From Polyporus tsugae (taxonomy: Eukaryota; Basidiomycota; Agaricomycetes; Polyporales; Polyporaceae), in NCBI GenBank assembly GCA_024305745.1, contig JAHRBS010000001.1:2046001-2110000 (forward strand): DNA of 64,000 nt. Reading direction: 5' to 3'. Below, piece after piece: positions 1 to 12,144 of the stretch (positions are counted from its first letter, which is position 1; every line of letters begins with the position of its first letter). The position numbers and the translations under genes were made by a program. The notes beneath the pieces were generated by a model. It was not told the DNA's origin, did no database searches, and saw only the letters and a program-made list of their open reading frames with translations.

Positions 1-929
1 CATTGTGGGTCCATCGCGACGTCCATCTTACGATGATATCCGCAACATGAAGTTCTTGCGCGCTGTGATCAACGAGACTCTGCGCTTGTATCCGCCGGTG
101 TGAGTATCCCTTCCTTCGACTCTATCTTGCAGGTTCTTGACTGAATTCGTTTCTCTATCGTTCAGTCCTGTTAATATTCGGTGAGCTTAACGCTTAAGAA
201 CACATGAAGACCATCAGTAACTGATCATTTGATCTTCAGAAATTCCGTCAAGGACACGGTTCTCCCTGCGACAACCACCCAGGAGCCCATCTTTGTGCCT
301 GCCGGAATGAAGTGAGGATTGTCTGCTTGTCTACTCCAGCTCTTGGACTCACGTCCCTCCCAGATGCATCTACTCCGTCTTCGTCATGCACCGGAGGAAG
401 GATCTGTGGGGCCCGGATGGTAAACTGAAACTATTTAACTTCCAGTCGTGGCACATACTGAAGAGTCTCTGCCACTGCAGCTTTGAAGTTCGACCCCGAT
501 CGTTTCATCGACGAGCGCCTGCAGAAGTATCTCACTCCGAACCCGTTCATCTTCCTCCCGTTCAACGCGGGCCCGCGCATCTGTCTTGGGCAACAGGTGC
601 GTTTTGCAAGACTTCCGTCCCACTAGAGTGCTCATGATAGTTTTCCATGTAGTTCGCCTACAACGAGGTGTCGTTCATGCTTGTGCGGCTTCTTCAGCAG
701 GTCTCCGCCATCGAATTCGTACCGGAGGTCGCTCCCAAGTCCGTGGTTCCACCCGGTTATATCGACTCTCCCGGGTCGGACGGCACTGACAGGGTCTGGA
801 TGGCTAACCATTTGACCATGTACGCCAAGGTATGCATTCACTCTCCACCCGACCTTCTCGGGTGAATCTGACAGCTTCGGGAACCAGGACGGGCTTTGGG
901 TCAAGATGACGGAGGCGACCAACGAGTGA
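1..929 (+). CDS. Cytochrome P450, CYP63-like, 3' part (5' end outside window)
   Basis: C-terminal third of a P450 monooxygenase, a haem-thiolate enzyme of the ER membrane that oxidises hydrophobic substrates. Seen in order: the K-helix ExxR in [11 protein letters not shown] (exon ending near 101); a tiny exon PVNIR; the segment [29 protein letters not shown]; the PERF-type region [19 protein letters not shown]; and the intact haem loop [12 protein letters not shown] with its cysteine. The gene ends [14 protein letters not shown] at 927-929. At least five short introns were placed by frame (for example GAT G|gtaaac...cag|CT TTG at about 420-480). The wording of the haem region and the FAYNEVSF helix matches the basidiomycete CYP63 family; members in white-rot fungi are linked to oxidation of alkanes and aromatic xenobiotics. 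Nothing suggests inactivation in the visible part. Substrate unknown. Confidence 0.9.
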
Positions 930-1284
930 ATGGCGTTGGACCTGATCGTATACGGATATTGAAGTTTTGCGTGTCTGGTTTGCAGATGTACCATTTATTA
1001 CTGGATGGGAGTTTGTCTTGGTATACCCCCATCTATAAACAAGCATGTTGCGTCGTTGAAAAGCGGCTGCCCCGTTGTTTGGAGCGAATCTCCTTGTGGC
1101 CACTCGATCTGCCCCAATATCCACTTGCATTTTCGAAGGAAGGCCTATTCGCGGCTTGCAAGGAGCCACATCGTCTTACCAGTAACTGAGGCCACGGTGG
1201 GGGGACTCAACTTGATTCAACGAGGTCCATTAAGCGCCGTAAAGCTTACCTAACGTATTAGCGGGAGCGGAGGAGGACGCCGGC
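930..1284. promoter_or_regulatory. P450 3' region and Tfb1 upstream region
   Basis: This 355-nt gap lies between two plus-strand genes. Short open frames occur on both strands but none resembles a protein. It should hold the P450 terminator and the Tfb1 promoter. No TATA box was recognised. Confidence 0.4.
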
Positions 1285-3796
1285 ATGCCTTCCCTCGTCT
1301 GCTCCGCTCAGGCGTCCTACAAAAAGCTCCCTGGTCTCCTCGAGCTCACCGATTCCTACTTGCAATGGACGAGAAGTGGCGACAAGGCCCCCGTTGTGAA
1401 GTTCTCCTATGCTGACGCTGCGTGTAAGTGGCGGAAACACGTCTGACAGAGGCGACGCGGTCGCTGACCTCACTCTTCGCGAACCTCTCTACTTTTCTCT
1501 GGAATCCAATCCATCAAGCCCTCTCACGAAGCAAGGCAGGGGCTGAGCAAGTACGGCTGAAGATCGGGCTGGTAAGCAATGAGGCCGGCCACAACTTCAC
1601 GTTCACGTCGCCACAAGCCGTCGCGCTCGCCGAACGCGACAAGTTCGAGGCCGAGCTCACGAGCATCATCGCCCGCAACCGCGCACCCCCTCCCTCAGCC
1701 CCGACGACCGCGGCTCCTACCCCGAAGGCTCGACCAGCTGGGACGCCTGCGGTCGGCCCCAATGGGAGCGCTGCGGCGACACCTCTGCGGCCGCCACCGC
1801 CACCCGTCCGACCATCCCAGTCGAGGGCGCAATCGGTGGCGAGCGACTCGAGGGCTTCCGGCACACCCTTGGGCGACCACCCGACGATTGACTTCAGGTT
1901 ACGGAAGAAGGTGCTGCTGGGCACGCCGGAGCTGGCTCAGCTCCATCGGGAGCTCGTCATGGGAGGGCACATCACGGAGAACGAGTTTTGGGAAGGGCGA
2001 GAAGTGAGTCTCTGTATCTTTCATATCGTTCCGTACTGTTGTCTTTGTCTGACACGCGATGCGACTGTCTCAAGCACCTGCTGTTGGCTCAAGCGGCCGC
2101 GGAGAGCCAGAAACGCGGGAAGCCAGGTCAGCTCGTCGACCCACGACCGCAGTCGGTGGACGGAGAAGTCAAGATCATCATCACGCCACAGCTGGTCCAT
2201 GATATCTTCGAAGAGTTCCCTATCGTCGCGAAAGCGTACAGCGACAACGTGCCCGAGAAGGTAACGTGCTTAGAACCCTTGCCGCACTATTAATGAACCT
2301 AACCCGTGTGAAGTTGTCTGAAGCAGAGTTTTGGAGCCGCTACTTCCAATCGAAGCTTTTCAACGCCCACCGAGCATCCATCCGTTCCTCTGCCGTGCAG
2401 CACGTCGTGAAAGATGATCCAATATTCGACAAATACCTGGAAAAGGACGACGACGGTAAGCGGAAGCCCAGTGAGGTCATAGTGCAACGCTACATCGCTT
2501 CACGCAGAGCTCGAGCCTCGGAAACTGCGGGACGAGAGGGTTGATACCTTCATCGACTTGGGTGCAACGTTCGTGGATCATGAAGAGGTGCATTCCGTCC
2601 CGGCTTTCTTGTCGCGAAGTGGGCCCTCATCTATTTTCAGACGGGTAACGAGAAGGATCTCACAATGCAAGCTGGGAAACAGCGGGCCGTCCTACCGCTC
2701 ATCAGGAAGTTCAACGAGCACTCTACCAGGCTGCTTGACACCGCACTGTACGAACCCAATTCTCTCCCACATTGATCGACTGACCTCTGCGTCTAGGGGT
2801 GGCCCCACGGTTAAACGGCGACGATTAGACACTGGCGACGAAGTGAGCGGGCTCAACTTTTCGAACGTGGCCTGGCTGACATCCCTTCAGCGTTATGAGC
2901 AAATAGACCTAGAAGATCTCCACGACAACGAGTCATCTGCGGGCATTCTCTTGGATATGCAGAACAGGCAACGGTACTTTGACGGGCGAGCAAATGGTAC
3001 AGGGAAACCAGGTTCTGAAGAGCCAGTATGTGATCTCGCGTGGACAATCCTGATGAGCTGTTGACCTGACGCGTGGTATAGCGCGTTGCCTTTCGAGAAG
3101 CCATGCAGCAAGCAAAAGCTAGCACGTTGGGATGGTCTGGTAATCTGGCTCAGGTGCGCTCATGTGGGTTCACCTTTGCCAATTCGTGATAGCCAACGTG
3201 ATGTTACAGCTCAAAATAGAGAAAAAGGCTGGCGATTCGGCACTCATTAGCATGACGCAGAATGTCCAGAGCAGATTGGATGTCAAACAACGGAAACGTG
3301 CGTATTCCACCTTTATGCTATGCCGTGTACCTCCCCCTGGTCTTCGTTGACGTGTGGCCGTCGTGTGTCTCCCTCCAGATGATATACCGGAGATGTTGTT
3401 CCGTCAGATGACCACATGCCAGACGGCAGCGAATGAGTTCCTCAGACAATTTTGGCTGGCGATCTACCCTCCGGCGAACGAGTCTCAACAACTGTCCGTC
3501 GCCACGCCGGCGCAGAAGGCCGCGAAAGCATCGAAGATGATTGGCTATCTGAGCAAGACGCACGAGAAGGTCGAGGCGTTGGTCGTGGAAGCGCAGAGGG
3601 AGCAGGTTGACCCTGCCCGCGTTCGTGTGGTGAGTGCCTGGGCGAGCAGCTTGTATGCGCTGGATGTCATCCCAGTTAGGTGGCTGACGTTGGTCTATGT
3701 CTTCTGCTGCAGGCGATGCAGCCTATTCTTGATGCTGTCGACAAAGCCCTTGGGTTCTGGCAGACGAGGAGCGCCAAGACTCCCGGAGCAAGGTGA
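1285..3796 (+). CDS. TFB1: TFIIH core subunit Tfb1/p62 (GTF2H1)
   Basis: Structural subunit of general transcription and DNA-repair factor TFIIH in the nucleus. Its N-terminal PH domain binds acidic activation domains and repair factors, and its BSD domains contact the complex. Seen: start MPSLVCSAQASYKKLPG, then LELTDSYLQWTRSGDKAPVV and AEQVRLKIGLVSNEAGHNF (PH fold, residues 1 to about 90); a Pro/Ala-rich linker; BSD-like segments around HRELVMGGHITENEFWEG and KLSEAEFWSRYFQSKLF; HDIFEEFPIVAKAYSDNVP; and a C-terminal helical part ending GFWQTRSAKTPGAR. Exons were joined by frame: intron 1 begins near 1421; the last intron runs from about 3629 to the cag before 3715; the stop is at 3794-3796. 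Total is about 600 residues, normal for fungal Tfb1. The start was chosen because the PH domain begins immediately after it. Confidence 0.92.
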
Positions 3797-4965
3797 ATGG
3801 CGGACGTGCTGCGAAGGAGATATCTGGTCGAGGCTGGTCGATGCATGGTATAAGATTCACGGACTCTTTGCATACAGTACTCGCGATTATGGTACCGGTA
3901 GCTCACTCTGTCATTGCAGCATTAATTCAAGAATATGGTTCTTGTCCCGCAGAAGAATGACGCCATTTTTGGCGATGATGTTCTGTTTGCCCTCGGCCCC
4001 TCGAAGAGATGAAGGTCGTTCCGCAATGGAGTGCGGCGAGTTGCAAGGTCACCCTCCACCATCTACGTGTCGCACAGTCGCCAACGGTATGTTCGTTGTC
4101 ATTCTGCGTTGATGAGTTGTGCAGATTACGCTTCTCGAGCGTTCGGAAATTCACAGCCCTGGGACCCTGCCCTACAGTCGCCGGTCCACGCCCAACGAAC
4201 GAGCTGCGGTTCTTCACCCTATTCAAAACAAATTGCAGTATTTGTGGTGGTCGAGATGATAATCACGGGGGTCAACAATAAACGCCTTCGAAACGCAAGT
4301 GTCCTGACACCTGCAGAGAAGGTGGGAGATAAAGGGGCAGATGGTGGAGCTGCCCACCGGATGTGGTAAGCTATGTGGTTCAAACACTCGTGTAGCGTGG
4401 GCTCATCATTGACTCTTACCAGATTGAGAACCGTCGAGCTGCAAGGGAACTAGGGAACACAGTGGTGACGTAAAGCCGCCTAAGCCGAACCACCACCGTC
4501 GCGATGACAGTGGTATGCGATGTCGCCTCTGTCGCGATAGACTCAAGGTCAAATGTCGAACAGGTCCTTATGCCATAATCGTCGATGTCGTGAGTGGAGT
4601 TATTGTCGGAGCGCGTACAACGCATGCCATCGCGCTCGCGCCCCTTCGATAAGTTGGGATCTAACTTTAACCCAGTGGGCGTCATGAACGCAGGTTATAA
4701 CAAGATCCATGCGCCCGTTTGCAAGTGGTGGCGAAATCTGCGCCGTTTACGACCTTCACCATCCCTGTTCCAAACTTACTGGCGCATATCTCGGCCTGGT
4801 ACTCGCCTTGTGCGATGCCAGTATCCCAGGAGGTTATGCCTGCCGCGCAGCTGGTAGCAGGTGGGTTTCTCATTTTGTTCCGTTGAAAGCTAAGCAAAAA
4901 TTCATGCTCCACTCCGCTCAGAGGCATCAGCTGTGCGGCCCCCGTTGTCACCAACGCACCATCGT
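3797..4965. other. Intergenic region with one weak small-gene candidate
   Basis: About 1.2 kb between Tfb1 and the DUF4436 gene. Apart from the two-exon candidate at 4009-4259 (separate entry) no convincing coding signal was seen. A cysteine-rich patch at 4515-4560 resembles half of a fungal zinc cluster but has wrong spacing and no continuation. Confidence 0.4.
4009..4259 (+). CDS. Possible small two-exon gene, unknown function
   Basis: A reading frame starting MKVVPQWSAASCKVTLHHL runs to ACG at 4084-4086. It is followed by gtatgt (4087) and ends with ttgtgcag (4124). The next exon continues ITLLERSEIHSPGTLPYS and ends NKLQYLWWSR-stop at 4257-4259. The second exon has a plausible globular or peptide-like composition, and both splice signals are good. 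The implied intron is only 38 nt, shorter than usual for this genome, and further 5' exons are possible. A competing frame across the same junction also stays open, ending AAHRMW at 4369. I recognise no family. It could be the 3' end of a longer gene, a small protein, or chance. Confidence 0.3.
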
Positions 4966-6721
4966 ATGCTCTCGGAGAGTATGATCGCGGAAGAGCCAAA
5001 ACACAACCCCTTCCAAGCGGCCCTCGCGTCTATGGCCTCGCCCCTCCCGTACGGACCAACCAGTGCCTTTACTGTAGATTCAAAGGCGTTCGAGGTCGGG
5101 GAAGGGAAGTCGAGGGAAGACTGCCCCTCGATGGAGGAAAGTAAAACTGGTCGACCGGCATGGTGGGGCAGAGTCGTCCAGGTTTACGACTTGTGGTACC
5201 ATCACCTGAAGTCGAAATGGCCCTTTTTCGTCGTCCTACTGCTCAGCAGCATCGTTTGCTGTAGTATCGCCATCGGGTGGTCGTTCCGGTTGAAGACTTT
5301 CAACATCGCTGATGCTGACAGCTCCCACAATTCCATCGTGAGTCGCACAAGTCCCTTGTTTCGTACAGCAACTTGTTCTATCGAAGATGATAGGTTCAAC
5401 TGTCTGCGAACCTGGTCGATGTCGATCCGTCAGCCCAGACGATGACCCTTGACTGGCTGATAGACTACGGCTGCATCCCAATTGGATGCCCGGATGTGAA
5501 CGTCTTCTTCGACGCGTGGGTCCATGCTGTTCCCTTCCCCTAGACTTCGCACTGCGCCTAACGCTTGGGTGAGACACCCTTCAGAAATTCTTTGCGTTCA
5601 AGCTCGACTTCCACACAGAGCAATGTCAAACCAGATCCCATCTTCTCGATCATCGGTTCCAACGTCGAGGCCATGCTCAACAACACCGACCGTCGTTCTA
5701 ACTCACTCACATTCCGGACCGACGTCGCCGTCTCCAACGCAGACACTCACCGCACACTTCAGTCGTACCCCTACGATAAGTGAGATTCGTCATTATCTTT
5801 CCTTCTCCTCGACTCAAAATGTGATAGGTACTTCGCTCAGCTTGTCTTCTTTGCGGAGCAAGCCCAGACGAACGAGTCGGTCAGCATCGCTATCGTCAAA
5901 ACGACTGGTATCGCCGTGTAAGTCTCTACTTCGAACAGTTTCAATTGGTGTCGAGCTCATCACACTGCTAGCGGCTTCAACGTCCAGCTCCAAAACACCT
6001 CCGACATCATCTCTGATAATTTCGGTACCGTGATCAAGAACGTTGAGCTCACCCGGGGACCCGTCGTCCGTCTCTATGCCATATTCATCGTCCTCGTCAT
6101 TTGTGAGCGTGATAATGTCCGTTCCCCCCTTCGGAGCTGACGTTCGCGTATTACGCAGGGCTGGTGACTTTGACGTTCATGGCGACCTGTGTCATGAACG
6201 TCTTCTTCGGCAAGGGCATCTCCGCCGGTGTTCTCGTGCTGCCTATGGGAACACTCTTCGCCTTTACCCAACTCCGCTCTACGCTCCCTGGTGCCCCGGT
6301 CGGATTCGGTTTGGGTTCACGCACGCATCCCCGCCCGAGATGATACTGACTATGCTCTTTTTGACGCCCTTCTCTTCTATCTGATCCTCGTTGTGCAGGC
6401 GCGGTCATCGGTAAGTCTGTCTCATGACAACCTATGTAAGTTAGCTGCGGCCCGTTGTTGATGCGCGAGATATTCCGACAGACTTCGTTGGCCTTCTGCC
6501 GTGCCTTGCTATCCTGACCTTCTGCGTGAGTGGATATGACCGTCGGCGACAATCGGCGGAGACGGGGAGGTTGGAGTTCGCGCTGACAATCTCTCGCCTT
6601 CTAGTCGATCTTCATGACGGCCATCTTTCTGCTTCGGAATCCAGAGCACGACATTCCACGCTGGAGATGGAAGAGACCTGGAGAAGGACGGAGGAAGACC
6701 TGGCCGGGTCCGGAACCCTGA
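4966..6721 (+). CDS. DUF4436 family membrane protein
   Basis: Multi-exon integral membrane protein of about 390 residues; the family's biochemical role is unknown. Order seen: a cytosolic N-terminus; TM1 in WPFFVVLLLSSIVCCSIAIG (about residues 85-105); an exposed domain with VQLSANLVDVDPSAQTMTLD, a DPIFSIIGSNVEAMLNNT segment and FAQLVFFAEQAQTNESVSI; then three hydrophobic segments around LYAIFIVLVIWLVTLTFMA, GVLVLPMGTLFAFTQLRSTL and LLPCLAILTFCSIFMTAIFLL; and a basic C-tail KRPGEGRRKTWPGPEP-stop (6719-6721). The TM1, domain, three-TM layout and the LRSTLPGAP motif fit DUF4436, a family known from fungi and some actinobacteria. The start ATG at 4966 (MLSES) has a second in-frame ATG at 4981; either could be used. 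Six short introns were placed by frame. Confidence 0.8.
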
Positions 6722-6947
6722 TATCTAGCACCGGCAAAATTTGTACGGATGTAGCGACTTTTGGACGGCTTTCGATGATGTCGTCATGATGATGGCCATC
6801 CATCTATAGCTAACATACTACCCTCCATAATTCCATTATTATGTTGCAAGCTCGTTGGGGTGAGAAGTAAGAAGAATATATGCGGTGGTATATTATAATG
6901 AACTAGTAACAATGTCCGAAAGCAAGTAGCATAGCGCATCGACGTGA

Positions 6948-9833
6948 CTAGTAAGAGCCCTTAGGGCGTTGCACCGACGAACCTGAAGAGGTGCTACACT
7001 CATACAGAGTGAACACGACCAAGAGGTGCAGTGCCAACGAATACAAGATGAATACGGTCCGAGTCCGTCGGTTGCCCAGTATGGCGCGAGTCAATGCGAG
7101 CACGCCTCGTTCTAGAACATTCAGAGACTCATATGCCCGAGTCGCCTCCTGTTGAGAATCATGGACGTCAGGTTTATGGACGTGCAAGACAGTATACAGA
7201 GGTACGTGCCCTGCCGCGGAAGGCCTGGAAAGGGTTCATCGCTTCCTCACTGTCAACGGCATCAGTCAAGGCGGGAACAGATCTTGTGGAAGCGGAAGAC
7301 GCACTATCTCGCCCGATACTTGCTCATGTCGTCCGGATGACCGGCAGCATTGGAGGGTAGGGGGTCAAGGGTGGATGGTCGAGTGGACGCATCCTCGCGG
7401 TAGCTTTGCATGTACCGGACCTTCTCGTAAAGCTTGAGGTTGTCCGCTTGCAAACTCTTGACCTCCGCTCTGAGCTCTGAGATAATGTTGAACTGCTTCC
7501 GCAATTCCTCTTCAAGCTCAGCGTTGCGTTGTCTGAAGCGGTCCCGCTGGCTGGTCACGATCGGCAAGATGGACGTATCAGCTGAAGGGGCGAATGGTAT
7601 GGGTGTATTCCTCGCTGGTGATTCCTATCATATGCAACATGTGAGCCTCCGATGAACGCAACTGAGCTCTTGGACTCACACCAGACTTCTTGCCTAGCTC
7701 CAAACCTGCCAGAACGTCAACAGGCGTGGATGTACCGTCAGCCGGAGAGGTGGCTCCGGTATCGCCCTTCCGTTGGTCCATCTGGAGCAAGTCGGTCTCC
7801 AGCTTCTCGTTCAAAGTACGTTGCTTGTCTAACTCTGATTCCGTTACCTCGAGCTGAGACTGCACGGAATGCAACGCAGCCTCGAGTTCCCCATGCAGAA
7901 TCTCAATGAAGGCTGTCAGCATTCACTGTTTACCGGAATCACCGGGATCAACGTACTCGGAACTTGGTTAGCTCCTCTAGTATGCGCTTGTTCTTCGTCG
8001 CTAACAGGACCTCTAGTGACTTGCCCCGCTGAGCGTTGGCCTTCTCAGCGTTGGGATTGGGTAAACGAAGTCCAAGTGCGTCTCCATTGAGTGTCGCATC
8101 GTCTTCCGCATCATCATCGCCTTCCAGGCCTGCGAACTCGACGTACTATGACCCATGACGTCAACTTGGGGGAAGGTACTACGTGACCTATGGAACAAAC
8201 CTTCATGATCTCAAGCTCACGCTTAATCTCATCGTAGTCTGCATACTGTTTGACCTTGGCCTTCAGTTGATCGACTTCGGCAGCCTGTACAATATAACGT
8301 TGAGCACCAATGTAGACATGGGACAGTGGAATATACCTTTTTCTGAACCTCCCTTCCGAACTCCTCAACCTTCTTCGATGCTACAGTTTGAGCCTCCCCT
8401 GCAGCAGCCTTATGAGATTCCAATGCCTGAGACAGGCGGTCGGTCTCGGTCTCCAGGTCAGCAATCTTATTCTCGTACTCCGTGATCCTAACGGGAGAGG
8501 TTAGGATACAAGCCATAAAACAATGCAAATGCGCAAACTGCGCACCGCGCGGTGCCTTCGTGTCCACTCTTCATCGCCTCGATTTCAGCACGGAGAAGCT
8601 CCTATGGCATACGTAGGAAATGAGAACCCAGGCCCAAAGTGGACTATGCAAGACGTACATTGCGACGTTCAACTGTGGCCACTCGGCTGTTGGCGTGTTC
8701 AAGGTCGGCGACCATCATATCCAGCTCTGCGAGCTTGGATACAACTTCTTGGTCTATCCAGCAGGGTTCAGCGAATCTGAACCTCCAAACTAGAATCAGA
8801 GGACGCGTACCTTGCCGTTGAGTGTGGTCAAGAAGCTTAGCCTGGTTCGACTCGTTAGACGTGCGGAGGTCGCGGAGCTGGTTCTTCGTCAGGGCAAGCT
8901 GGCGCTGAAGATCCTGCTCACTGACTATATGCATAAGCTGCCGCACACAGCCAACATCCTGTAGACGCACCGCTCTTCGTAGTTCCGCATCTTCTCGTCA
9001 TACGTTGCGTTGAGCTCATTCTCCTTCTGCGTCACCTTTTCTTGAATCAGGTCGTCCATCTGTCCTCCCGGGTCAGCGTATGCGTGTGTTGGATAGCAGA
9101 TCTTCCGCACACACCTTTTGCTCCAATTGTTCTACACGGGCATCCGCCTTCCGCTTCGCGTTCTCGAGAGAAGAGCTCTCATTCAGCCGTCTGCGTAGTT
9201 CGGCATTCTCTTCGCGAGTACGTTGCAGTTCGGCCTCTAGCTCGCGTGCCTCCGCCGCCTTAACTGTTTGGTCCTGAGATCTCTGTTGAACGACGGGGCG
9301 CGAAAGAGCATACTCGGGAAGGACATACCACAGCAGCCTCCAGGAGAGGGTAAGGGTCTGGAGCCTCCGCCAGAACCTTATAGACACCTAGAAAGGCATT
9401 TTCGGCCGTCTTGTTGCGCTTCGTGAGGTTGTCAATCTCGGTCTGGTAGGCTGTCACAGGCCGGACGGAGCTGTCAATACAGTGTAGGTGAGCGGGTCAA
9501 CTGGGACGGACCTTTCAACAGACTCTTAATCGCAGGCGGCTTCTCCCCATCCGGGATCTTCTTGAACTCTGTGAGGAATGCAGCTGCAGCGTACATAAGA
9601 TACTGCAGACGGAGGACGCACCCTTTGTCCGGTCTGCCAACGCCTTCCGTCCCACTACGCTCTCTTTCTGGTTCTCCACGATTTCAATTCCTTGAGCGTC
9701 GAGGATTTTCTGTCGCTCGGAAAGGTTGATATCTGTGCAACACTTAGTCCCCGACACGTAGTTGTAAAAACGCATGAAGCGTACCCTTCCATGTTGCTAA
9801 AGCACCAGAGAAGTTCTGTTCCGGAGCAGTCAT
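6948..9833 (-). CDS. COY1: Golgi coiled-coil membrane protein CASP (Coy1/CUX1-CASP homologue)
   Basis: Tail-anchored Golgi golgin-type protein involved in intra-Golgi retrograde vesicle tethering. Translation starts MTAPEQNFSGALATWKDINL at 9833 and continues with long heptad-rich stretches (LSERQKILDAQGIEIVENQK, QTEIDNLTKRNKTAENAFLG, RELEAELQRTREENAELRRR). It ends with the diagnostic CASP C-terminal domain: TSQRDRFRQRNAELEEELRK, LQADNLKLYEKVRYMQSY, then SLNVLERGVLALTRAILGNR followed by the single TM helix VFILYSLALHLLVVFTLYE and a short lumenal tail ending KGSY-stop (6948-6950). About nine short introns break the coiled coil. Length is near 650-700 residues, as expected. It is head-to-head with uS9m, 348 nt apart, so a shared promoter is likely. 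Confidence 0.92.
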
Positions 9834-10181
9834 GGCGAGCCGTTTCAGAGTAAGCTACAGGCGGTTCCAGAGTCTATTGTCAAGTCTGAAGGTGACAGCG
9901 AAGCCAGTTGTGCCAAGAGACCCGCTCTGGTATATGAAGAGTAAGAAAGGGGGGTTACACGTCGAGGACGTCGTGGTTCTCGTCGAGAGCGCGTTCGCGG
10001 TCTCTGCCACCGTCCGCAGTGGATCGCTTCAAACGGAAGGAGGCTCCCACGACAATGAGAGTTTGTTGTGAGCGCCTGCCGAGTGCGCTGGACGGTGACC
10101 AGCCTGGACCCGTCTGCGACAGCGAGCTCTCCCTAGAACGCGAACTCGCGCGTCGCTGGGCCCCTTCTCCGTCTTCCCCCC
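9834..10181. promoter_or_regulatory. Divergent promoter between CASP and uS9m
   Basis: 348 nt between the two start codons. A short open frame starting at 9832 overlaps the CASP start on the other strand and looks accidental. No TATA element was recognised, which fits a housekeeping bidirectional promoter. Confidence 0.5.
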
Positions 10182-11402
10182 ATGAATGTTGCTAGGCACG
10201 TCGCTGGGAGCGCACTCCGCTTCAGGACGTACGCCACCGCTGCTTACGTCCCCCCGGCCTCTCTCGAAACTCTCCAGAGGGCCAGGGCTCCTCCTCCCAA
10301 ACTAAAACCTGAGTCTCCCACTTTCTATACCGGCCGCGCCAACTACTACGACCAGCTCCTCGCACTCGAGAATGCTACAAAGCACACCCGCTCGGCCCTC
10401 CAGGAGCTCCAGCTACTCCCTCTCCCCCGGTTTGCGCGAGAAAACCTCCCCCCTCTCTATGGTGTGTGGAAGAACAAGGTCGACCTCGGAGAGCTTATGA
10501 CTGCCAAGCTCACCACGTCGCGTTACCGCCGATTCCTTACCCAGCTCAACCAGCTGAACGACTATAGACGGCTTGCGGAGTTGGCTGGACACGTCGAGCT
10601 GGCGGAGCGGATACAACGCGTGCTCAACCTCTTCGAGAGGGACAACAAGGACGCGATCCTGTCGCGAGGGAAGAGGAAGCCGGTCAAGTTTGACGAGTTC
10701 GGGCGGTCATACACGATTGGCCGGAGAAAGGAGAGCACCGCGCGTTGTTGGGTCATCGCTGCCCAGCCTTCACCAGGGGACGAGTCGCCTTCTGCATCCC
10801 CTGCAGAGACTCTCACGTTGGAACCTCCGGTCACGCCAGAATTATCATCTTCCGCTGCGACTCTGGATCCCGGTGTCCAAGGTTTCATGAGTCCCGCTCC
10901 TCCGATCAAGGTGCCGACAACAAACATACTGGTCAACAACATCCCTCTTATCGAGTATTTGTGAGTCCCCTCCCGCCCCGTTCACTTGCCCATCCCCCTC
11001 ACAGTATACGTAGCCCACACGTCTCCGACCGTGAGCGTATTGTGCGTCCATTCCGGATCGCTGGTCTCATCGGCGCGTACAACGTCTTTGCGATCGTCCG
11101 AGGCGGAGGTAGCACCGGTCAGAGTGGCGCCGTCACCCTTGCAATTGCCAAGGCACTCGCAGCGCATGCTCCCGATGTCGAGCCGTTGCTCCGCAAGGGT
11201 ATGTTTCGAATGACTTGACAAGCGATTGTGGACTCATTTCTTGATTTCACCTCAGCAAAACTCCTCAAGCGCGATCCTCGTATGGTCGAGCGTAAGAAGA
11301 CGGGTCGTGCGAAGGCTCGCAAGGCGGTATGTCCATTGGTTTGTCTGAAATGGTCGCATGCTGATCAGTCTCCCCTTGCAGTACACTTGGGTCAAGCGGT
11401 GA
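10182..11402 (+). CDS. MRPS9: Mitochondrial small-subunit ribosomal protein uS9m
   Basis: Component of the mitochondrial 30S-like ribosomal subunit; the conserved C-terminal tail reaches the P-site tRNA. The N-terminus MNVARHVAGSALRFRTYATA is basic and hydroxylated, fitting a mitochondrial presequence. The middle is a fungal extension (YYDQLLALENATKHTRSALQ). The S9 core starts at FGRSYTIGRRKESTARCWVI and continues with ILVNNIPLIEYF, then RPFRIAGLIGAYNVFAIVRG, GGSTGQSGAVTLAIAKALAA, LLKRDPRMVERKKTGRAKAR and YTWVKR-stop, the universal S9 terminus. Introns: from 10962 (TAT TT|gtgagt) to ...gtag before CCACACGTC, one before AKLLKRDP, and one before YTWVKR. An acidic/serine insert between ARCWVI and the TTNILVNN strand is unusual for bacteria but common in fungi. 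Confidence 0.95.
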
Positions 11403-12144
11403 TACCGGAATCTGCGTGTACCTTGGAGACATTCTACTACAGTCGTATAGTATCACCCCCTACTGTCGTAATGCACACATCCTGCTCTAGATTTCCGTGG
11501 AGAGCCAAGCCCCACATTTCTCCGCCGCATGGCAGCAGAGTTGAAGACTGAGAGGTAGGTTCCCAGTCGGCCTTTGCGGACGGAGTTCCCAATATGTGAG
11601 GAAGGTATTGTAGAGCGGTTTGAGGTGATCACCAGGCATGACCGATGATTTTAACAAGGCAACCAGGGTGAGGCAAGGACGAGGTCAAGATGGAGGATTG
11701 TAAGCAGGGTGAGACCTTGGCTGTGTTACTTGGCATCGTTGTGGGAGGTTGCGGGCAAGGCGCGATCCTTTCCGTACCGACAAACACACCAGCTGCAGGT
11801 TGCCGTTCGATACTCAGAGAAAAAAACAATACTATCTGATCCCGCCCAACCATTGCCCTACATCGCATCATCGTGTCCTAACCCACTCGGCTTCAACCAA
11901 ACTTTGAGATTGGTAAAGGCCAAGGAAGTCCGCACCGAGCTCATAATATCGGGCTCGCATGCGAGTCTGTCAATGTCGCTTGGATCAGAGAATGGATGTA
12001 GTATTCAGACGACAAATTATGCGTCAATTGGTCGTGAAGTAAGCGTGAAGCGATAGCAACGAAAGTAATAAGGTACACCAAAGGCAGAAGATCCACAATA
12101 AGGCAACTGACGTCCCGTACCACAAGCAGATGCGTAAACGACTG
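11403..12144. other. Convergent 3' region of uS9m and BRE1
   Basis: 742 nt between two converging stop codons. It presumably holds both 3' UTRs. Short frames on both strands show no protein-like composition. Confidence 0.4.

Noticed and set aside
4515..4560. CRLCRDRLKVKC, resembling a Zn(II)2Cys6 zinc cluster
   Set aside because: Spacing between the second and third Cys is seven instead of six, the second half of the cluster is absent in frame, and no gene model includes it.
9832..10071. 79-codon plus-strand frame between CASP and uS9m
   Set aside because: Starts inside the CASP start codon region on the opposite strand and lies in the shared promoter; no motif.
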